Positions 5,496 to 9,341 of a stretch of 9,341 nt of DNA are shown piece by piece. Below the pieces are notes generated by a model. It saw only the letters and a list, made by a program, of their open reading frames with translations, searched no databases and had not been told where the DNA came from. The position numbers and the translations under genes were made by a program. This stretch comes from Fimousia sp036311565 (GTDB lineage Bacteria > Bacillota > Clostridia > Lachnospirales > Lachnospiraceae): NCBI GenBank assembly GCA_036311565.1, contig JAXJPR010000040.1:1-9341 (forward strand), read 5' to 3'. Positions within the stretch are counted from its first letter, which is position 1, and every line of letters starts with the position of its first letter.

Positions 5496-5513
5496 GCCGC
5501 CAATTCTGACGGC
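5496..5513 (-). other. 5' leader hairpin of the tRNA-Arg transcript
   Basis: Right at the predicted transcription start, GCCGTC pairs with GGCGGC (one G-U) over a 6-nt loop. The U-G pair would be a C-A mismatch in a plus-strand transcript, which favours minus-strand RNA. No T run follows, so it is not a terminator for serS. Confidence 0.5.
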
Positions 5514-5519
5514 TTATTT

Positions 5520-5548
5520 ATTATAGTACATATTTATAAACTTTGCAA
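5520..5548 (-). promoter_or_regulatory. Strong sigma-A promoter for the tRNA-Arg transcript
   Basis: On the minus strand TTGCAA (5543-5548) and a perfect TATAAT (5520-5525) are separated by exactly 17 bp. The predicted start is G at about 5513. The promoter begins a few bases after the serS stop codon. Confidence 0.8.
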
Positions 5549-5551
5549 AAA

Positions 5552-6829
5552 CTATTTAATAACTTCTACTCCGCCCATATATGGTCGTAACACTTCTGGA
5601 ATCACAATGCTTCCATCTGACTGCTGATAGTTTTCCATAATGGCAGCAGTTGTTCTTCCGATTGCCACACCACTTCCGTTTAACGTATGAACGAATTTTG
5701 CTTTATCTTTAATATTATCTTTGTATTTAATATTGGCTCTTCTTGCCTGGAATTCTTCAAAGTTAGAACAACTTGAAATTTCTACATAACGGCCATAACT
5801 TGGCATCCAAACTTCAATATCATATTTCATTGCAGCAGTAAATCCTAAATCACCAATACAGATTTTTACAACACGATATGGAAGACCTAATAATTGTAAT
5901 ACTTCTTCTGCATCATGTGTTAATTTTTCTAATTCTTCATAAGACTGTTCTGGTTTTGTAAATTTTACTAATTCTACTTTATTGAACTGATGCTGACGAA
6001 TTAATCCTCTTGTATCTCTTCCAGCAGAACCTGCTTCTGCTCTGAAACATGCAGTATATGCACAGTGTTTAATTGGAAGCTGAGATCCATCTAAAATTTG
6101 TTCACGATACATATTTGTAACTGGTACTTCTGCAGTTGGAACTAAGAAATATTCTTTTCCATCGCCTAATACTTTATATGCATCTTCTTCAAATTTTGGA
6201 AGCTGTCCAGTACCAGTCATACTTTCTCTGCTTACCATAAATGGAGGGAATACTTCTGTATATCCGTGTTTGCTTGTATGTGTATCCAGGAAGAAGTTCA
6301 TAATTGCTCTTTCCAGTCTTGCTCCTAAATCACGATATACGGTAAATCTTGCTCCTGAAATCTTCGCTGCTGTTTCTGGATCTAAGATACCTAAGTCTTT
6401 TCCTAAATCCCAGTGTGCTTTTGGTTCAAAATCAAATTTTGTTGGTTCGCCAAATTTTCTGATTTCTACATTATCTTCATCTGTTGTTCCTTCTGGTACG
6501 CTTGGATGAGGAATGTTAGGAATTGTTAACATCCATGCATTTAATTCTGCTTCTACTTCATTTACCTGGCCATTTAATTCTTTCACTTCATCTGCTAATT
6601 CTTTCATTTCAGCAAGTACAGCAGTAACATCTTCCCCAGCTTTTTTCATTGCAGGAATCTGCTTAGAAACTTTTTTCTGGTCGCTTTTCTTTGCTTCCAT
6701 TTCTGCTAATAAAGTTCTTCTCTTTTCGTCTAATTCTTTAAATTTTGATAAATCAAAATCTTCATTTCTGGTCGCTAATGCTTTTTCTACTTCTTCAAAG
6801 TTATTTCTCAGTAATTTGATATCTAACAT
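5552..6829 (-). CDS. serS: Seryl-tRNA synthetase
   Basis: Cytoplasmic class II enzyme that charges tRNA-Ser (and tRNA-Sec where present) with serine. The 425-residue length is normal for bacterial SerRS. Residues about 28-100 form the long antiparallel coiled-coil arm that grips the variable arm of tRNA-Ser. The catalytic core shows the serine-binding TAE motif at 232-234, motif 2 (FRAEAGSAGRDTRGLIRQHQF, 262-282) and motif 3 (GVAIGRTTAAIMEN, 387-400). The protein ends IPEVLRPYMGG...IK as in the family. The start ATG has AGGAGG 5 nt upstream. It has its own promoter (6858-6886) with a leader of only about 20 nt, so there is no room for the T-box that controls serS in many Firmicutes. No clear terminator follows; transcription may continue into the tRNA-Arg unit. 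Confidence 0.98.
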   Translation of the reverse strand: MLDIKLLRNNFEEVEKALATRNEDFDLSKFKELDEKRRTLLAEMEAKKSDQKKVSKQIPAMKKAGEDVTAVLAEMKELADEVKELNGQVNEVEAELNAWMLTIPNIPHPSVPEGTTDEDNVEIRKFGEPTKFDFEPKAHWDLGKDLGILDPETAAKISGARFTVYRDLGARLERAIMNFFLDTHTSKHGYTEVFPPFMVSRESMTGTGQLPKFEEDAYKVLGDGKEYFLVPTAEVPVTNMYREQILDGSQLPIKHCAYTACFRAEAGSAGRDTRGLIRQHQFNKVELVKFTKPEQSYEELEKLTHDAEEVLQLLGLPYRVVKICIGDLGFTAAMKYDIEVWMPSYGRYVEISSCSNFEEFQARRANIKYKDNIKDKAKFVHTLNGSGVAIGRTTAAIMENYQQSDGSIVIPEVLRPYMGGVEVIK

Positions 6830-6857
6830 AATTTCCTCCTAATTGTTATGCCATTAC

Positions 6858-6886
6858 ATTATAGTATAGAATTTTTTCATTTTCAA
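6858..6886 (-). promoter_or_regulatory. Sigma-A promoter of serS
   Basis: On the minus strand TTGAAA (6881-6886) and TATAAT (6858-6863) are separated by 17 bp, in the 59-bp gap after the DUF4446 gene. Transcription would start near 6851. Confidence 0.85.
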
Positions 6887-6888
6887 TA

Positions 6889-7362
6889 TTACAGCAGGCC
6901 GTTTAAAGATTCAATTTCTTCTTTTGAAAGTTCCGCATCGCATTTTCCATGCTTTACTTCTTTTCCATAAATATAACTGCCATGATTACTATGCATGCAG
7001 TTTAAAATATAACCATCTTTTTTATCATTTAAAACAGAAAGTGCAAAGCTTAACTTACCACCCATATCATGGAACGCATTATATTTTACCATCTTAGTTT
7101 TTGACATGCAGTTATCAACACGATCAGAAAGATCTAAGATGTCCAAATCCTGCTGTTGCTGTTTTAATTCAATGTTTTTCATCAATGTGTAATTTTCTTT
7201 GACACTATTTTCTAATGATTTTCCATCATTGCCCTCCATAAACTGTTTATATTTCTTATTTAGTTTTGATAATTTTACAAACAGAATAATGACTAATAAT
7301 AAGAGAAATGCAATGCATCCCCCCAGTGCCATAATAATAATTTCTAAATCCACTCCGTACAT
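6889..7362 (-). CDS. DUF4446 family membrane-anchored protein
   Basis: This 157-residue protein begins MYGVDLEIIIMALGG and has one N-terminal membrane segment at about residues 8-30, followed by a charged coiled-coil-like stretch (about 32-80). The C-terminal domain carries the DUF4446 signature: KMVKYNAFHDMGGKLSFALSVLND at about 90-113, then a strand with YIYGKEV and a final LSKEE helix. The family is found downstream of parB in many Clostridia, and its function is unknown. The ATG is preceded by a weak site (GGCGGG) and lies 12 bp after the parB stop, so it is probably translated from the parAB message. A link with chromosome segregation or with the membrane is suggested only by position. 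Confidence 0.9.
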   Translation of the reverse strand: MYGVDLEIIIMALGGCIAFLLLLVIILFVKLSKLNKKYKQFMEGNDGKSLENSVKENYTLMKNIELKQQQQDLDILDLSDRVDNCMSKTKMVKYNAFHDMGGKLSFALSVLNDKKDGYILNCMHSNHGSYIYGKEVKHGKCDAELSKEEIESLNGLL

Positions 7363-7374
7363 TTTTACACCCGC

Positions 7375-8265
7375 CTATCTTTTCAGTAAATCAATGATTC
7401 TTTCTAAATCATCCTGGGAATAATATTCGATTTCGATTTTACCTTTATGATTTTTATTATTCTTAATGGTAACTTTGCTTCCCAAAATCTGTTTTAGACT
7501 TTCTTCTATATCTCTATATAAATATTGGTATTCATTTGTTTCTTCTTTTTCTTTTTTGGCAGGCTTCCACATGTTTTTCACCAATTTTTCAATATCTCGT
7601 ACACTTAACGATTCTTCGCATACTTTTTTTGCGATTGTAATCTGCATATCCGAATCTGTGATTGCCAAAAGGGCTCTTGCATGTCCCATGGATATTTTTT
7701 CTTCCATCAACATCTTTTGAACTTCTTCTGTCAATTTTAAAAGTCTTAGAGAATTGGTAATCGTAGAACGGCTCTTCGACACTTTACCTGCAACTTCTTC
7801 CTGTTTTAATCCGAATTCTTCCATTAATGTTTTATAGGCTTGTGCTTCTTCAATCGGATTTAAATTTTCTCTCTGAATATTTTCAATCAATGAGATTTCT
7901 ACAATTTCATTTTCTTTATAATTTTTTATAATAACTGGCACTTCTTTTAGACCTGCTATCTTCGCCGCACGCCATCTTCGTTCCCCTGCTATAATTTCAT
8001 AATACTCGTCTTTTTTCTGTACCACAATTGGTTGTATAATACCAAATTGCTTAATGGAATCTGCAAGTTCCTGAAGAGACTCATCATCAAAATTTTTTCG
8101 CGGCTGATTGCGGTTTGGTTCAATTTTATTAATAGAAAGTGTCCAGCTTGATTCCTGTTCTGCCGAAGATGTTTTTCTACTTCTTCGCTTGACCTGTTGA
8201 GGTGCACTGTCAGGAATTAATACATTTAACCCTTTTCCTAATGCATTTTTTTTCTTAGCTGTCAT
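7375..8265 (-). CDS. parB: Chromosome partitioning protein ParB (Spo0J)
   Basis: CTP-dependent DNA clamp that loads at parS, spreads, and recruits SMC and ParA for origin segregation. A GTG at 8277 would add four residues, but the ATG at 8265 has GAGG 7 nt upstream and the usual N-terminus, giving 296 residues and an 11-bp overlap with parA. Visible parts are the ParA-stimulating peptide (KKNALGKGLNVLIPD, 5-19), NRNQPR (51-56), the CTP-binding GERRWRAAK (94-102), ENIQRENLNPIEEA (128-141), the helix-turn-helix that reads parS (about 152-177), and the C-terminal dimerisation segment (about 249-296). Two perfect parS sites lie upstream of parA. Confidence 0.97.
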   Translation of the reverse strand: MTAKKKNALGKGLNVLIPDSAPQQVKRRSRKTSSAEQESSWTLSINKIEPNRNQPRKNFDDESLQELADSIKQFGIIQPIVVQKKDEYYEIIAGERRWRAAKIAGLKEVPVIIKNYKENEIVEISLIENIQRENLNPIEEAQAYKTLMEEFGLKQEEVAGKVSKSRSTITNSLRLLKLTEEVQKMLMEEKISMGHARALLAITDSDMQITIAKKVCEESLSVRDIEKLVKNMWKPAKKEKEETNEYQYLYRDIEESLKQILGSKVTIKNNKNHKGKIEIEYYSQDDLERIIDLLKR

Positions 8266-9037
8266 ATGATACCTCACTATTATTAATTACTTCATCCGCT
8301 AATAAGTTATAACTTTCAGCTCCTGCCGACTTTGGAGCATACAAATTAATTGGCAAGCCATGACTTGGTGCCTCTGCCAGTTTTACATTTCTTGGAATGA
8401 TTGTCTTGTAAATATTTTGATCCAGACAATCCTTTACATTTTCCACAACCTGAAGCGATAAATTGGTTCTTGCATCGTACATAGTAAATACAACCCCTTC
8501 AATGCTCAAATCAGGATTTAAACTATTTTGGATCAATCCAATGGTGTAAATCAACTGTGTCAAACCATCTAAAGCGAAAAATTCGCATTGAATTGGAACA
8601 ATTACTGTATCTGCAGCAGTCATTGCGTTTACAGTCAGCATTCCAAGTGCAGGAGGACAGTCAATGATAATAAAATCATAATCGTCAATGACATCTTCCA
8701 GCTTATTTCTTAATATATACTGCATATTTTCTACGGTAAGTAGTTCAATTTCTGCTCCAGCAAGATTTCTGTTGGAAGGTAAAATCGATAACTGCTTAAA
8801 TAAGTTTTCAATCATACAATCTTTTACTTGAAACTCATCATCTACCAGCAAGTCATATGTAGTATTCTCTAATTCATTTTTATCAATACCAAATCCACTT
8901 GTCATATTTCCCTGTGGATCCATATCAATTGCCAATACTTTTTTCTCCTTATCTGCAATGCAGGATGCTAAATTGATGGCTGTTGTTGTTTTACCAACAC
9001 CACCCTTCTGATTGGCTATTGCTATTACTCTGCCCAT
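8255..9037 (-). CDS. parA: Chromosome partitioning ATPase ParA (Soj)
   Basis: Cytoplasmic, nucleoid-associated ATPase that works with ParB and parS in origin segregation, and in Bacillus also tunes DnaA. The 260 residues show the deviant Walker A motif KGGVGKTT (11-18, signature lysines 11 and 16), the DMDPQGN motif (38-44) and Walker B IIIDCPP (123-129, Asp126). The short N-terminus without a helix-turn-helix places it in the small chromosomal Soj class, not the large plasmid ParA class. The ATG is preceded by AGGAGG with 6-nt spacing. It is the first gene of the parA-parB-DUF4446 unit, and its promoter contains a parS site. Confidence 0.97.
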   Translation of the reverse strand: MGRVIAIANQKGGVGKTTTAINLASCIADKEKKVLAIDMDPQGNMTSGFGIDKNELENTTYDLLVDDEFQVKDCMIENLFKQLSILPSNRNLAGAEIELLTVENMQYILRNKLEDVIDDYDFIIIDCPPALGMLTVNAMTAADTVIVPIQCEFFALDGLTQLIYTIGLIQNSLNPDLSIEGVVFTMYDARTNLSLQVVENVKDCLDQNIYKTIIPRNVKLAEAPSHGLPINLYAPKSAGAESYNLLADEVINNSEVSYDS

Positions 9038-9064
9038 AATCAGCCTCCTTTTTCTCTGAAACTT

Positions 9065-9092
9065 ATTATATCACATGTTTCACGTGAAACAA
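9065..9092 (-). promoter_or_regulatory. parA promoter, extended -10, overlapped by parS
   Basis: On the minus strand a perfect TATAAT (9065-9070) preceded by TGA gives an extended -10. A weak TTGTTT (9087-9092) lies 16 bp upstream as the -35. The spacer is almost entirely the parS site at 9076-9091, so ParB bound there should block RNA polymerase. Confidence 0.75.
9076..9091. promoter_or_regulatory. parS site 1
   Basis: Perfect 16-bp palindrome TGTTTCACGTGAAACA, the canonical bacterial parS sequence bound by ParB/Spo0J. It lies 39 bp upstream of the parA start. Confidence 0.97.
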
Positions 9093-9109
9093 TAAGTATT
9101 TTAGAAATA

Positions 9110-9139
9110 ACTATACGAATATTATTTTTTCTATCCCAA
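9110..9139 (-). promoter_or_regulatory. Possible second, weaker parA promoter
   Basis: On the minus strand TTGGGA (9134-9139) and TATAGT (9110-9115) are 18 bp apart, between the two parS sites. It is a weaker match than the extended -10 promoter nearer parA. Confidence 0.3.
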
Positions 9140-9146
9140 TGTTTCA

Positions 9147-9162
9147 TGTTTCACGTGAAACA
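9147..9162. promoter_or_regulatory. parS site 2
   Basis: Second perfect TGTTTCACGTGAAACA, 71 bp from the first. Flanking bases extend the palindrome to 18 bp. An extra half-site TGTTTCA (9140-9146) abuts it directly. Confidence 0.97.
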
Positions 9163-9196
9163 TTACCGTTTAATAAATAAAATTTCTTATATATAT

Positions 9197-9226
9197 AAAA
9201 AGACTGCCTTAAAATTAAGACAGTCT
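9197..9226 (-). terminator. Terminator of argS
   Basis: On the minus strand AGACTGTCTT pairs with AAGGCAGTCT (10 bp, one U-G pair) over a 6-nt loop, followed by TTTTT and a TA-rich tail. It begins about 23 bp after the argS stop and separates argS from the parABS unit. Confidence 0.85.
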
Positions 9227-9248
9227 CTTCTTTCATAAAAAACTATGA

Positions 9249-9341
9249 TTACATCTGTTCTGGACACTGAATTCCTAAAAGTCCAAGAGAATCTTTTAAA
9301 ATTCCTTTTGCTAATGATAACAGTTTTAATCTGGCATTGCA
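9249..9341 (-). CDS. argS: Arginyl-tRNA synthetase, C-terminal end (partial)
   Basis: The last 30 codons translate to a sequence ending LKDSLGLLGIQCPEQM before a TAA stop. The tail pattern ARLxLLxxxxxIL...LLGIxxPExM is the typical C-terminus of class I arginyl-tRNA synthetases, part of the anticodon-binding helical domain. The rest of the gene lies beyond the right edge, transcribed into the window. It is followed by a clear terminator. Confidence 0.88.
   Translation of the reverse strand, partial: CNARLKLLSLAKGILKDSLGLLGIQCPEQM

Noticed and set aside
5225..5513. SRP RNA, tmRNA, RNase P RNA or T-box in the serS-tRNA gap
   Set aside because: None of the conserved core motifs of these RNAs is present, and no regulated gene follows as a T-box would need.
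5418..6842. Plus-strand open frames opposite serS
   Set aside because: They are antisense shadows of a clear housekeeping gene with no start signals.
8266..8277. GTG start of parB at 8277
   Set aside because: The ATG at 8265 has the better ribosome site and gives the normal ParB N-terminus.
1..9341. CRISPR array or insertion sequence
   Set aside because: No regularly spaced repeats longer than about 20 bp, no transposase frame and no terminal inverted repeats were seen.

Overview
The window looks like the chromosome of a low-GC Firmicute, most likely a Lachnospiraceae-type Clostridium relative. The bases are AT-rich, Shine-Dalgarno sites are strong, every gene lies on the minus strand, and the order argS / parA / parB / DUF4446 / serS with canonical parS sites fits that group. 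This taxonomic call is an inference from gene order and protein style.

Right half (about 5552-9341), core chromosome. Read in the direction of transcription it holds the 3' end of argS with its terminator, two perfect 16-bp parS sites, parA (soj), parB (spo0J) overlapping parA by 11 bp, a DUF4446 membrane protein, and serS, which has its own strong sigma-A promoter. One parS site fills the space between the -35 and -10 of the parA promoter, which suggests that ParB represses its own operon.

Middle (about 4950-5551), a junction. A strong promoter directly after serS drives an RNA containing the first half of a tRNA-Arg(CCU). The similarity stops just after the anticodon loop and about 230 bp of structured non-coding DNA follows. 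Next comes a different, complete tRNA-Arg(CCU), then its terminators, then three ATTAGCAA direct repeats that look like integrase arm sites. The natural reading is that a tRNA-Arg(CCU) locus was hit by an integrative element and a second tRNA copy replaced the broken one.

Left half (1 to about 4950), accessory DNA. Eight small co-directional genes (4587 down to 1291) are packed with 15-35 bp gaps and end at a good terminator. Their leader has an extended -10 promoter, a 14-codon reading frame with a Shine-Dalgarno site, a 17-bp terminator hairpin, and an upstream segment able to pair with that hairpin. This is a complete ribosome-controlled attenuator layout and the most novel item I see. The cargo encodes an alpha-helical protein, a two-TM SHOCT protein, a zinc ribbon, a DUF2007-like protein, a four-TM protein and three soluble proteins I do not recognise. 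Beyond it lies a protein with four tandem HTH units, followed 1 nt later by the start of a gene resembling a tyrosine integrase, which runs off the left edge. Together the left half looks like one end of an integrative element with a regulated cargo operon of unknown function.
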